This document shows, piece after piece, positions 1-5,120 of a DNA stretch of 12,126 nt; the first letter of the stretch is position 1, and every line of letters begins with the position of its first letter. The notes under the pieces are model-generated. The model saw only the letters and a list, made by a program, of their open reading frames with translations, did no database searches and was not told the origin of the DNA. Position numbers and translations under genes: made by a program. This stretch comes from Nanobdellota archaeon (GTDB lineage: Archaea > Nanobdellota > Nanobdellia > Pacearchaeales > GW2011-AR1). The stretch covers positions 1 to 12,126 of the forward strand of contig JAHIEM010000011.1 of assembly GCA_018901625.1 (NCBI GenBank), read 5' to 3'.

Positions 1-2
1 AA

Positions 3-974
3 AATTTGAAAGATAAGTTAGTTTTGCTTGATAGAGTTGATAGAAATGTTTTAAGAAAGATTATGCAGCACGATCATTTAGAAAGAGGAATTTTCTTTGA
101 CCAGAAATCAATATTTGATGTTGATGCTATTATCGAGAGATATTCTGAGTACGGGAAGAGGCTGGAACCTCTTGTTAGTGATGTTGATGCTATGGTGCGA
201 GAAGCTGTGGCAGATGGAATGAAGATTTTGCTTGAAGGAGCTCAGGGACATATGCTGAGTATTGATTATGGGAGTTATCCTTTTGTTACCAGTTCTGATT
301 GTTCTATTCCTGGATTAGCTAAGGGTTCTGGACTAAGTGAGAAAGCTGTGGATTCAGTTTTAGGCGTGGTGAAGGCTCCGTATATGACAAGAGTTGGAGA
401 GGGTCCTTTCCCAACTGAGATGGGGGGCAAAAAATCTGCTGATTGGTGTTCTTCACATACTCGCGCTGATGAAGAAGCACTAGTTCATACAGACATGAAT
501 CATGACGATCCTTTTAGACAGGGGGTTGCTGTTAGAATAGCTGGAGGAGAGTATGGAGCTACTACCGGGAGGCCGAGAAGAACTGGGTGGCTTGACTTGC
601 CTTTATTAAGAGCTGCAATGTTGGTTAATGGGAATCAGATTGCACTGACTAAGCTGCAGGTTTTTGATGGCGCTGGAGAGGTAAGAATTTGCGATTCTTA
701 TACTTATAACGGACCTGAGTATTTTTATGCATGTCAAAGAATTGAGGAGGGGTTTAGATTCAGGGTGGCTCCGAGTGATGTTGATGTTTTGCAGCACTGC
801 GAGCCAAATTATGTTACTTTGCCGGGATGGAAGGGGCCAACTGAGAATATTAGAAGTTATGAGAAGTTGCCAAAAAGTTTGAGGAATTTGGTAGGATTTG
901 TTGAGGCAAATACTGGGGCGCGGGTTAGAGTTCTTTCAATGGGTCCTGAGAGAAGCCAGACAATTGTTAGATAA
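3..974 (+). CDS. purA: Adenylosuccinate synthetase, 5'-truncated by window edge
   Basis: PurA catalyses the GTP-dependent joining of IMP and aspartate to adenylosuccinate, the first committed step of AMP synthesis in the cytosol. The visible part carries family signatures: EGAQGHMLSIDYGSYPFVTSSD (here split as EGAQG and YPFVTSSD), GEGPFPTE, then GATTGRPRRTGWLD, which belongs to the IMP/GTP-site region, and a C-terminal LPGWKG and GPERSQTI. The reading frame is open to the window edge. The TTG at position 6 is not a credible start, because the N-terminal GTP-binding part (GDEGKGK-type loop), roughly 140 residues by comparison with the usual ~430-aa enzyme, is missing and must lie upstream. It is convergent with the next gene. 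Function is confident; only the 5' end is unseen. Confidence 0.96.
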   Translation, partial: NLKDKLVLLDRVDRNVLRKIMQHDHLERGIFFDQKSIFDVDAIIERYSEYGKRLEPLVSDVDAMVREAVADGMKILLEGAQGHMLSIDYGSYPFVTSSDCSIPGLAKGSGLSEKAVDSVLGVVKAPYMTRVGEGPFPTEMGGKKSADWCSSHTRADEEALVHTDMNHDDPFRQGVAVRIAGGEYGATTGRPRRTGWLDLPLLRAAMLVNGNQIALTKLQVFDGAGEVRICDSYTYNGPEYFYACQRIEEGFRFRVAPSDVDVLQHCEPNYVTLPGWKGPTENIRSYEKLPKSLRNLVGFVEANTGARVRVLSMGPERSQTIVR

Positions 975-995
975 GCCTTGTGAGGGGCATTGAAA

Positions 996-1022
996 AAAAG
1001 AATATTCTTTTATAATTATTTT
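996..1022 (+). terminator. Candidate purA terminator (palindrome plus T-rich tract)
   Basis: A perfect 16-bp palindrome, AAAAGAATATTCTTTT (996-1011), is followed by T-rich sequence just after the purA stop codon. It lies between two convergent genes, where a terminator is expected. Archaeal termination depends mainly on oligo-T, so the T-runs may matter more than the hairpin. Confidence 0.45.
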
Positions 1023-1023
1023 A

Positions 1024-1776
1024 TTATCTTTGATATTGTTTTAAATCGGTTGTTTCAGGAGTCCAAGCAGAATTTTCATGGTTGCCCCATTTTAATCTTT
1101 CTGTTAAAAGACATTCGTTTCTTGTATATGCTCTACTTTGAGCTTTTGACAATCCTAACTTTTCAGTTCTTGCATTAAAAGCATGAGCATATCTTGCTTT
1201 AGTATGTTGTGCACAGCATGCTGCAACACAAAGAGCTTGCCATGCCTTTTCTGGTAAAACAGGATGGTCTCTCCAAAATGCAGAATTTGCATCATCGGTA
1301 ATCAAAATTAATTCTGATAGGGTCATGTCTCCCACTTCAGGTATATTTTCAGGAGTTGAATCGGGCGTTATAAAATATCTTCTGACCCATGGTTGTTTTC
1401 TGTGTTCAGCCATACTTTCTGTTGAAAGAACTAAAGATTCAACTTGATGTAAACCTTTGATTTGATTGTCCTCCAACCCAATTAAATGTAATCTCCTTGA
1501 ATATTCTCTACCAAAAACATCTTCTGGAGAATTAGACCTATAAACAAGCTCAGAAGTCATTATATCTTCTACTGTTCCAAATTCTGCTTGAGCTTCTAAT
1601 TTATCTCTTTGTTGTTCTTGCTCCTCTAAAATATTAGTTACTGCATTATCAATATCTAATCCAGATTCTCTTAGCAAGTTGAGCGCTTCTTTTCCAACAT
1701 GCCCATAAATAAATTGTCTTCTTTGTTCTATTCTTTCGTTCATTGTAATTTTTTCAGAATTAGGTTTCTGAGACAC
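1024..1776 (-). CDS. Orphan protein of 250 aa, unknown function
   Basis: I do not recognise this protein. It looks soluble, with no signal peptide or membrane segment. The N-terminal ~70 residues are predicted helical and rich in Glu/Gln/Arg (ILEEQEQQRDKLEAQAEF). The C-terminal half contains a Cys-Cys pair (VAACCAQHTKARYAHAF) and a basic SKAQSRAYTRNE stretch. Two starts are possible. GTG at 1776 is preceded by AAGAGG with 5-nt spacing, a good Shine-Dalgarno match. ATG at 1743 has no such motif, so I favour the GTG. Composition is rich in Arg, Gln and Ala and poorer in Lys than its neighbours, consistent with horizontal acquisition. It is the first gene of the accessory stretch, convergent with purA. 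The small plus-strand frame at 990-1178 overlaps it and is a shadow. Confidence 0.7.
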   Translation of the reverse strand: MSQKPNSEKITMNERIEQRRQFIYGHVGKEALNLLRESGLDIDNAVTNILEEQEQQRDKLEAQAEFGTVEDIMTSELVYRSNSPEDVFGREYSRRLHLIGLEDNQIKGLHQVESLVLSTESMAEHRKQPWVRRYFITPDSTPENIPEVGDMTLSELILITDDANSAFWRDHPVLPEKAWQALCVAACCAQHTKARYAHAFNARTEKLGLSKAQSRAYTRNECLLTERLKWGNHENSAWTPETTDLKQYQR

Positions 1777-1789
1777 CCTCGCCTCTTAA
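1777..1789 (-). promoter_or_regulatory. Shine-Dalgarno supporting the GTG start at 1776
   Basis: On the minus strand the bases before the GTG read CTTAAGAGGCGAGG. AAGAGG lies 5 nt from the start codon. This is one of few plausible ribosome-binding sites in the window, where most genes look leaderless, and it favours GTG 1776 over ATG 1743. Confidence 0.4.
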
Positions 1790-1830
1790 GAACAATAAAA
1801 TCATCCTTTAAAAATATATCTTTTTGAATA

Positions 1831-1852
1831 TCGCGAGGAAAAAGTTGGGGAG
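1831..1852. repeat. 22-bp direct repeat, left copy (flanks TA module)
   Basis: This copy begins TCGCGAGG and ends TTGGGGAG. All 22 bases recur identically at 2397-2418, and after one mismatch TAAT continues the match. It lies 21 bp before the antitoxin operator, on the outer side of the toxin-antitoxin module. Confidence 0.85.
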
Positions 1853-1872
1853 CTAATTAAAAACAGAAAGAT

Positions 1873-1900
1873 TTATATAGTAATTATAGTTACTATATAA
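1873..1900 (+). promoter_or_regulatory. TATA box and 11-bp dyad operator of the first TA module
   Basis: A perfect inverted repeat, TTATATAGTAA (1873-1883) and TTACTATATAA (1890-1900), has a 6-nt spacer, TTATAG. Its left arm contains the TATA element, about 25 nt before the antitoxin ATG at 1902, and its right arm runs up to the start codon. A leaderless transcript is therefore expected. A protein bound to the dyad would cover both the TBP site and the transcription start. This fits autorepression by the antitoxin, as is usual for RelBE/VapBC-type modules; the binding itself is inferred. Confidence 0.7.
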
Positions 1901-1901
1901 C

Positions 1902-2138
1902 ATGGAAAAAACAACAATACAAATAAACTTTGAGACCCTTGAAAGATTAAAATCTCTTAAAAACTTTGAAAGACAATCTTATGATGAACTATTAAATAGT
2001 TTAATAAATAATTGTGAAGAAGAAAGATTAAGTGAAGAAGAGATTAATGAAATACAAAAAGGGTTGGAAGATGTTAAAAAAGGAAAAGTTTATTCTATTG
2101 AGGTTGTAGCAAGAGAATTAGGGATTGCTTTAAAATAA
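1902..2138 (+). CDS. RelB/ribbon-helix-helix-type antitoxin (module 1)
   Basis: This 78-aa protein should be the labile partner that neutralises the downstream RelE-like toxin and represses its own promoter. The N-terminus EKTTIQINFETLERLKSL has the strand-helix pattern of a ribbon-helix-helix DNA-binding domain (about residues 1-45). The acidic middle, followed by EIQKGLEDVKKGK near residues 50-63, is the usual toxin-binding region of this family. Its stop codon is one base from the toxin start (TAA-A-ATG), the tight coupling typical of toxin-antitoxin pairs. The dyad overlapping its promoter is the probable operator. It has no N-terminal leader. Assignment rests on the N-terminal pattern, size and partner. 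Confidence 0.82.
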   Translation: MEKTTIQINFETLERLKSLKNFERQSYDELLNSLINNCEEERLSEEEINEIQKGLEDVKKGKVYSIEVVARELGIALK

Positions 2139-2139
2139 A

Positions 2140-2388
2140 ATGTTTCAAATTGAATTAACTGAAACAGCAAAAGATTTTCTTAAAAAACTGCAAAAAAAGG
2201 ATGCTGAAATCATATTAAACAAAATATATTCAATTAGAGAGAATCCGTATAGATTTCTAAAAAGGTTACAAGGTGAAAAATTATGGAGATTAAGAATTGG
2301 AGATTATCGAGCTGTTGTTGATGTCATTGTTTCTATGAATAAGATTATAGTAATTAGAATTGGTCACAGAAAAAATATTTATGAATAA
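2140..2388 (+). CDS. RelE/ParE-superfamily toxin (module 1)
   Basis: This 82-aa protein belongs to the archaeal RelE-like toxins, which in characterised members cleave mRNA in the ribosomal A site. Visible hallmarks are the N-terminal ELTETAKDFLKKL helix, the central NPYRFLKRL, the strand WRLRIGDYRAVVDV with its Arg and Tyr, and the C-terminal IGHRKNIYE, which matches the second toxin of this window almost exactly. The length is normal and no frameshift is seen, so the toxin is probably intact. It is co-transcribed with the antitoxin upstream. Whether it acts as a ribosome-dependent RNase rather than a ParE-type gyrase inhibitor cannot be decided from sequence alone, but the archaeal RelE tail favours the former. 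Confidence 0.88.
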   Translation: MFQIELTETAKDFLKKLQKKDAEIILNKIYSIRENPYRFLKRLQGEKLWRLRIGDYRAVVDVIVSMNKIIVIRIGHRKNIYE

Positions 2389-2396
2389 TTTGGACC

Positions 2397-2418
2397 TCGC
2401 GAGGAAAAAGTTGGGGAG
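2397..2418. repeat. 22-bp direct repeat, right copy (flanks TA module)
   Basis: Identical to 1831-1852 and in the same orientation. It starts 8 bp after the toxin stop codon. Here two further bases make CCTCGCGAGG (2395-2404), a perfect 10-bp palindrome; the left copy keeps only the inner TCGCGA. The unit from the start of one copy to the start of the other is 566 bp and contains only the operator, antitoxin and toxin. Confidence 0.85.
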
Positions 2419-2423
2419 TTAAT

Positions 2424-2487
2424 CCTTAGGACTTCAAGAATTTACTAATTCTTGACAGCACTCAAGAACCTTTAGTTCTTGATGTTA
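2424..2487 (+). repeat. Twin-hairpin element, copy 1
   Basis: Two adjacent hairpins are separated by an 8-nt linker. Hairpin a is CAAGAATT/AATTCTTG (2435-2442/2447-2454). The linker is ACAGCACT (2455-2462). Hairpin b is CAAGAAC/GTTCTTG (2463-2469/2475-2481), followed by ATGTTA. A preceding CCTTAGG (2424-2430) could pair with CCTAAGG at 2565-2571 to close the structure. The same architecture occurs on the opposite strand at 5013-5059. It could be a structured RNA, a transposon-type end or a recombination site; sequence alone does not decide. Confidence 0.7.
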
Positions 2488-2498
2488 AGTAATCGTGG

Positions 2499-2552
2499 AA
2501 AAAGTTTTCACTTTGCTATCTAAATTTTTATATTCAAAAGTGAAAACTTTTT
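2499..2552. repeat. Long perfect hairpin, 16-bp stem
   Basis: AAAAAGTTTTCACTTT (2499-2514) is perfectly complementary to AAAGTGAAAACTTTTT (2537-2552), leaving a 22-nt loop. The right arm ends in a T-run followed by GGGGGC. It could terminate toxin transcription on the plus strand or methyltransferase transcription on the minus strand. Alternatively it is another structural part of the repeat system, since GGGGGC also follows hairpins at 3941 and 4969. Confidence 0.7.
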
Positions 2553-2790
2553 GGGGGCACGTTCCCTAAGGTGAACATTAGCATAAGGTTTTTTCGTTTT
2601 ACCGTCGGAAATCCATTTCGTATTTTTTCACAACTTTGAGGGCTATTTTAGTGGTTTTTTATGGATTTTTTAGAACTTAGTAAAATAACGCTCCCGAGTA
2701 GTCTTTAACCTTAGGTTAACAATCTCACTTTATTGTATAAGTCTTTGCATTTTCCTAAATTAGAATTATTAAACTCTCAAAAATTAAATT
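2552..2790. other. Non-coding remainder of a 402-bp gene-free interval
   Basis: No credible gene lies between 2389 and 2790. After the hairpin, 2552-2575 (TGGGGGCA, then GTTCCCTAAGG) resembles 3940-3963 with three mismatches. CCTAAGGT (2565-2572) is complementary to ACCTTAGG (2708-2715), so 2565-2715 could fold back on itself. An inner pair, AAATCCAT/ATGGATTT, lies at 2609-2616 and 2661-2668. The box at 2709-2731 recurs at 3953-3975. The last 60 bp before the methyltransferase stop are AT-rich with nothing recognisable. Confidence 0.55.
2709..2731. repeat. 23-bp 3'-boundary box, copy 1
   Basis: CCTTAGGTTAAC followed by AATCTCACTTT matches 3953-3975 at 21 of 23 positions. Both copies lie at or near the 3' end of a minus-strand gene: the methyltransferase for this copy and the transporter for the other. 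The transporter copy includes its TGA stop codon. Confidence 0.65.
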
Positions 2791-3792
2791 CTATTTCTTT
2801 CTTGCAACAGCAAGATACAGTGTAGAAATTACTTTTACCTTGCCAGGTTCCAATTCCCTTCCTACTTCTAAATCATATTTGCTTCTATCATTACCAACAT
2901 CGTTGTGGAAAATATTAACTTTGAGATTTTGAGAATGTCTTCCATTTCTTTGGACTACTGCTACACCATCTCTATTGGCAGATTCTAATATTTCATACCC
3001 TTCTTGTTCTAGACTCCCTTCTAAGTTATTTTTAAAATATTCATTAAAACCTACTCGCCTTGAGCCAACTCCCGATTCTTTTACAAAGTCTGATGCCATT
3101 CTTAATACTGATTCATATCTATTATTATTATTATATGCTGAACAAAACATCAACTCAGGGTTTCCAACATATGCATCAAACCATCCTGCTAATCCTTGAT
3201 GTTTAGATATAAAAAAATCTCTTAATCTTTTGATATATGGTTTTTTAATTAATTGCAGTCCAATTCCATGCATAAGATTATCCGTTGCATCTAATTCAAA
3301 CAGAGGAAATGGCACAACTTCTTGGTTAGAATAATTATGAAACATTGTATTAGCAGAACCTTGTATATCTAGAAAATGAACAAATTTTCCATTAGGTCTT
3401 AATACTCTTCTTACTTCCCTTAGAGCTTTTCCTAAATCGGCTAAAGTATCAAATGAAGAGTATCCAGTAGCAATATCAAAAGAACCATCTTTAAAAGGTA
3501 GTTCATAAACATTTGCTACTCTTATATTAGAATTGGGGTTTAAAGTTCTATTTCCCTCTACTACTTTAGGACTTTGTTCTGTTTGCTGTATTCTTTCCTT
3601 GTATTCTGGAATTAACCTAACAAGTTCACCTAGACCACTGCCTATTTCTACAATAACCTCGGAAGGTTTTACATATTTCTCGAAAACATCCTTAACTACT
3701 CTAGCTGAAGCTTCTCTAAACAATTCTCTATAAGGATTGTAGGAATGCAAAGTGTCTTCTTCTGTCCATCTTGTTTCAAGCTTATCTTCCAT
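2791..3792 (-). CDS. Class I SAM-dependent methyltransferase
   Basis: This 333-aa cytosolic enzyme transfers a methyl group from S-adenosylmethionine; the substrate is unknown. The Rossmann core is clear: motif I VIVEIGSGLGEL (residues 46-57), an acidic Glu after strand 2 (TEQSPKVVEG, about 71-80), NVYELPFKDGSFDIATG (94-110) as the region around motif III, and LREVRRVLRPNGKFVHFLD (124-142) as the helix/strand after motif IV. This is the Methyltransf_11/UbiE-like layout. Residues after about 145 form a large extra C-terminal part rich in aromatic and charged residues that I cannot assign, perhaps substrate recognition. ATG at 3792 lies about 25 nt from a TATA element, so it is probably leaderless. 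An array of 12-bp repeats lies further upstream. Small-molecule or macromolecule methylation are both possible. Confidence 0.88.
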   Translation of the reverse strand: MEDKLETRWTEEDTLHSYNPYRELFREASARVVKDVFEKYVKPSEVIVEIGSGLGELVRLIPEYKERIQQTEQSPKVVEGNRTLNPNSNIRVANVYELPFKDGSFDIATGYSSFDTLADLGKALREVRRVLRPNGKFVHFLDIQGSANTMFHNYSNQEVVPFPLFELDATDNLMHGIGLQLIKKPYIKRLRDFFISKHQGLAGWFDAYVGNPELMFCSAYNNNNRYESVLRMASDFVKESGVGSRRVGFNEYFKNNLEGSLEQEGYEILESANRDGVAVVQRNGRHSQNLKVNIFHNDVGNDRSKYDLEVGRELEPGKVKVISTLYLAVARKK

Positions 3793-3813
3793 AAGATTTT
3801 CAGAATTTTTAGC

Positions 3814-3821
3814 TTTTTAAA
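3814..3821 (-). promoter_or_regulatory. TATA box of the methyltransferase gene
   Basis: On the minus strand the element reads TTTAAAAA within AGATTTAAAAAGC. Its centre is about 25 nt from the ATG at 3792, the spacing expected for an archaeal leaderless transcript. Confidence 0.6.
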
Positions 3822-3858
3822 TCTTGTTATAGGATACTACTATTAAGTAATACATTAA

Positions 3859-3930
3859 TCCCGTATGATAAATTTTGTCATAATTTGTGTATCAAATTGT
3901 GTTATAAATCGTGTAATAAAAAGTATTACA
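3859..3930. repeat. Six tandem 12-bp units, array A
   Basis: Six consecutive 12-bp units each hold a 7-bp core at the same place: TATGATA, TGTCATA, TGTATCA, TGTTATA, TGTAATA, TATTACA. The cores are preceded by AT-rich pentamers such as aattg and aatcg. Most cores fit TRTNAYA, which equals its own reverse complement. The array lies 38 bp beyond the TATA box of the methyltransferase gene, on its upstream side. The layout suggests cooperative binding of a small dimeric regulator, but iteron or centromere roles are also possible. The last two units also form a hairpin (3911-3931, 8-bp arms). Confidence 0.75.
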
Positions 3931-3946
3931 CAGAACTCGTGGGGGC
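3901..3946. repeat. 46-bp direct repeat, left copy (flanks transporter gene)
   Basis: The run starts GTTATAAATCGTG, passes through the last 12-bp units and ends ACTCGTGGGGGC. It is identical over 46 bases to 4929-4974, offset 1028 bp. A weaker match without gaps continues upstream to 3875/4903. The pair brackets only the EamA gene and its promoter. Confidence 0.9.
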
Positions 3947-3975
3947 ATGTTACCTAAGGTTAATAATCTCACTTT
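3940..3975. repeat. Boundary boxes at the transporter 3' end
   Basis: TGGGGGCATGTTACCTAAGG matches 2552-2571 with two mismatches. Overlapping it, CCTAAGGTTAAT followed by AATCTCACTTT (3953-3975) matches 2709-2731 at 21 of 23 positions. Here the two boxes are fused; in the 2552-2731 interval they are about 135 bp apart. Confidence 0.65.
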
Positions 3976-4844
3976 CTATTTTTATAAGATTGAATTAAAA
4001 TGCCTGCAACTATTACTACCAGCCCAAGGATAGAACTTAATAAGATTTTTTCGTCTAAGAATAACCAAATATATATTAATGAAATAAAAGGAGTAAGATA
4101 TAGCGCAGTTGAGATAATTGAGGTTTCAACTTTTTCAAGAGCTTTGAACCACCAGATGTAAGTTACCCCATTTACAAGAATTCCATTAAACATTAACCAA
4201 ATCCAGATATTTAATGAGGGAATTTTCGGAGTAGAAAAGATAAAAAGAGTAATCGTTATAAAAATTAACGCAGATAAGAAATAAATGAAAGCACTAACTG
4301 TTTTATCAAAATTATATTTCTTACCTAAAATTGAGAATAAAGCAAAAACAAAAGCTCCAGAGAGAGCGAGAAAATCTCCAGAAAAATTAGTCAAGGTTAA
4401 CGAATGAATATTTCCTTGCGTTACAATTATTATAATCCCAAAGAAACTTACTAAGATAGCTAAAATCTTTTTTAAAGTTACTTTTTCTTTCAGAATAACA
4501 AATGCGAGAATTAATACCAATATTGGCCAAGTGTAAGCGAGAATAAATCCTTCTTGTGCAGTTGTTAATGCAAGTGCCCCATATAATAGAACATAATAAA
4601 GATAAGTTCCCAGAAAACCCAAAAAAGCCATGTTAAGATAATCTTTAGCGGAATACTTTTTCATTATCTTATGCTTCTTTTGAATAAGGAGAATTATACC
4701 CAATACAATAAATGAAAAAATAGTAGAATAAAAAAGCATCTGCAAATTGTTTAATTCAACCAGTATTTTTTTCGAGACAACAGGTATTGAAGCCCAAAAA
4801 AGTATACAAAGTATAAGATACAGATAACCACTTTTGCTTGCCAT
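3969..4844 (-). CDS. EamA/DMT-superfamily membrane transporter
   Basis: This 291-aa protein is a ten-helix drug/metabolite-transporter family permease of the cytoplasmic membrane. It starts with a hydrophobic helix (YLYLILCILFWASIPVVSKK), continues with the usual pattern of about ten hydrophobic segments in two EamA halves, and ends in the basic tail SYKNRK. Hallmarks of the family are FWASIPVVSK at the end of helix 1, ALALTTAQEGFILAYTWPILVLIL near helices 3-4 (first half), and SIISTALYLTPFISLIYIWLFLDE in the second half. DMT permeases export amino acids, nucleosides, metabolites or drugs; the substrate cannot be read from sequence. A TTTATAAA box lies about 25 nt before the ATG. The gene is bracketed by 46-bp direct repeats and has a 12-bp repeat array upstream like that of the methyltransferase gene. 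Confidence 0.93.
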   Translation of the reverse strand: MASKSGYLYLILCILFWASIPVVSKKILVELNNLQMLFYSTIFSFIVLGIILLIQKKHKIMKKYSAKDYLNMAFLGFLGTYLYYVLLYGALALTTAQEGFILAYTWPILVLILAFVILKEKVTLKKILAILVSFFGIIIIVTQGNIHSLTLTNFSGDFLALSGAFVFALFSILGKKYNFDKTVSAFIYFLSALIFITITLFIFSTPKIPSLNIWIWLMFNGILVNGVTYIWWFKALEKVETSIISTALYLTPFISLIYIWLFLDEKILLSSILGLVVIVAGILIQSYKNRK

Positions 4845-4865
4845 TATTTCTTTAATAATAGCATA

Positions 4866-4873
4866 TTTATAAA
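4866..4873 (-). promoter_or_regulatory. TATA box of the transporter gene
   Basis: A palindromic TTTATAAA is centred about 25 nt before the ATG at 4844, which implies a leaderless transcript. The same 8-mer serves as the promoter element at 5482-5489 and 7252-7259. Confidence 0.7.
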
Positions 4874-4886
4874 TTCAACTCAGAAA

Positions 4887-4958
4887 GACGGTGTATCAAA
4901 ACTTGTCATACTTCTTGATATAAAAATTGTTATAAATCGTGTAATAAAAAGTATTACA
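4887..4958. repeat. Six tandem 12-bp units, array B
   Basis: The 7-bp cores, at exact 12-bp intervals, are TGTATCA, TGTCATA, TGATATA, TGTTATA, TGTAATA and TATTACA. The last two units are identical to those of array A, and the second and fourth share their cores with array A units. The array begins 14 bp upstream of the TATA box of the transporter gene, closer than array A is to its own promoter. Confidence 0.75.
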
Positions 4959-4974
4959 CAGAACTCGTGGGGGC
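4929..4974. repeat. 46-bp direct repeat, right copy (flanks transporter gene)
   Basis: Identical to 3901-3946. It contains the two 3'-most units of array B and the GGGGGC box, after which the sequence diverges into the cruciform element. Confidence 0.9.
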
Positions 4975-4975
4975 G

Positions 4976-5083
4976 TTGAACCTGCTAACTTCTAGGGGGT
5001 TCTTCACAACATCAGAAATCTTTCTTATTTCTGAGTGCTGTCAAAATCTTACAATTTTGAAGCTTTAGCAATCACCGGTTCAA
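4976..5083 (-). repeat. Twin-hairpin element, copy 2, in a 108-nt cruciform
   Basis: Outer arms TTGAACC/GGTTCAA (4976-4982/5077-5083) and TGCTAA/TTAGCA (4983-4988/5065-5070) enclose two hairpins. On the minus strand these are CAAAAT/ATTTTG (5059-5054/5047-5042), linker ACAGCACT (5041-5034), and CAGAAAT/ATTTCTG (5033-5027/5019-5013), followed by ATGTTG. This is the same order as 2435-2487, with an identical linker but different, still complementary, stem sequences. The element sits between the transporter gene and the 81-aa gene and has no coding potential that I can support. Confidence 0.72.
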
Positions 5084-5092
5084 TCTTAATTT

Positions 5093-5119
5093 AAGACTCT
5101 GCCTGTTTGCCAGAGTCTT
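5093..5119 (-). terminator. Hairpin directly after the 81-aa gene
   Basis: A 9-bp perfect stem, AAGACTCTG/CAGAGTCTT (5093-5101/5111-5119), ends two bases from the stop codon of the minus-strand gene at 5121. It may terminate that transcript or protect its 3' end. No long T-run follows on the minus strand, so termination is only a guess. Confidence 0.45.
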
Positions 5120-5120
5120 G

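Noticed and set aside
606..797. 63-aa minus-strand frame inside purA
   Set aside because: It is fully contained in purA on the other strand and has no signals of its own. The same holds for plus-strand frames inside the methyltransferase, pheT, MBL-fold and pheS genes.
990..1178. 62-aa plus-strand frame after purA
   Set aside because: It lies opposite the 250-aa gene, has no promoter or ribosome-binding site and overlaps the likely purA terminator.
2709..2760. Remnant 3' end of a second transporter gene before the methyltransferase stop
   Set aside because: The similarity to the transporter end is limited to the boundary box and about ten bases; the frame upstream stops at once.
3859..4958. 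CRISPR array
   Set aside because: The units are 12 bp without unique spacers, and there are no cas genes.
4976..5083. Known small ribozyme (hammerhead, twister) in the cruciform
   Set aside because: CTGATG occurs on the minus strand but the other conserved core nucleotides and a cleavage triplet in the right place are missing.
2552..5085. Integron cassette array with attC sites
   Set aside because: The order of genes and folded repeats resembles cassettes, and GTTGAAC at 4975 fits GTTRRRY, but no matching RYYYAAC/GTTRRRY pair brackets any gene and no integron integrase is present.
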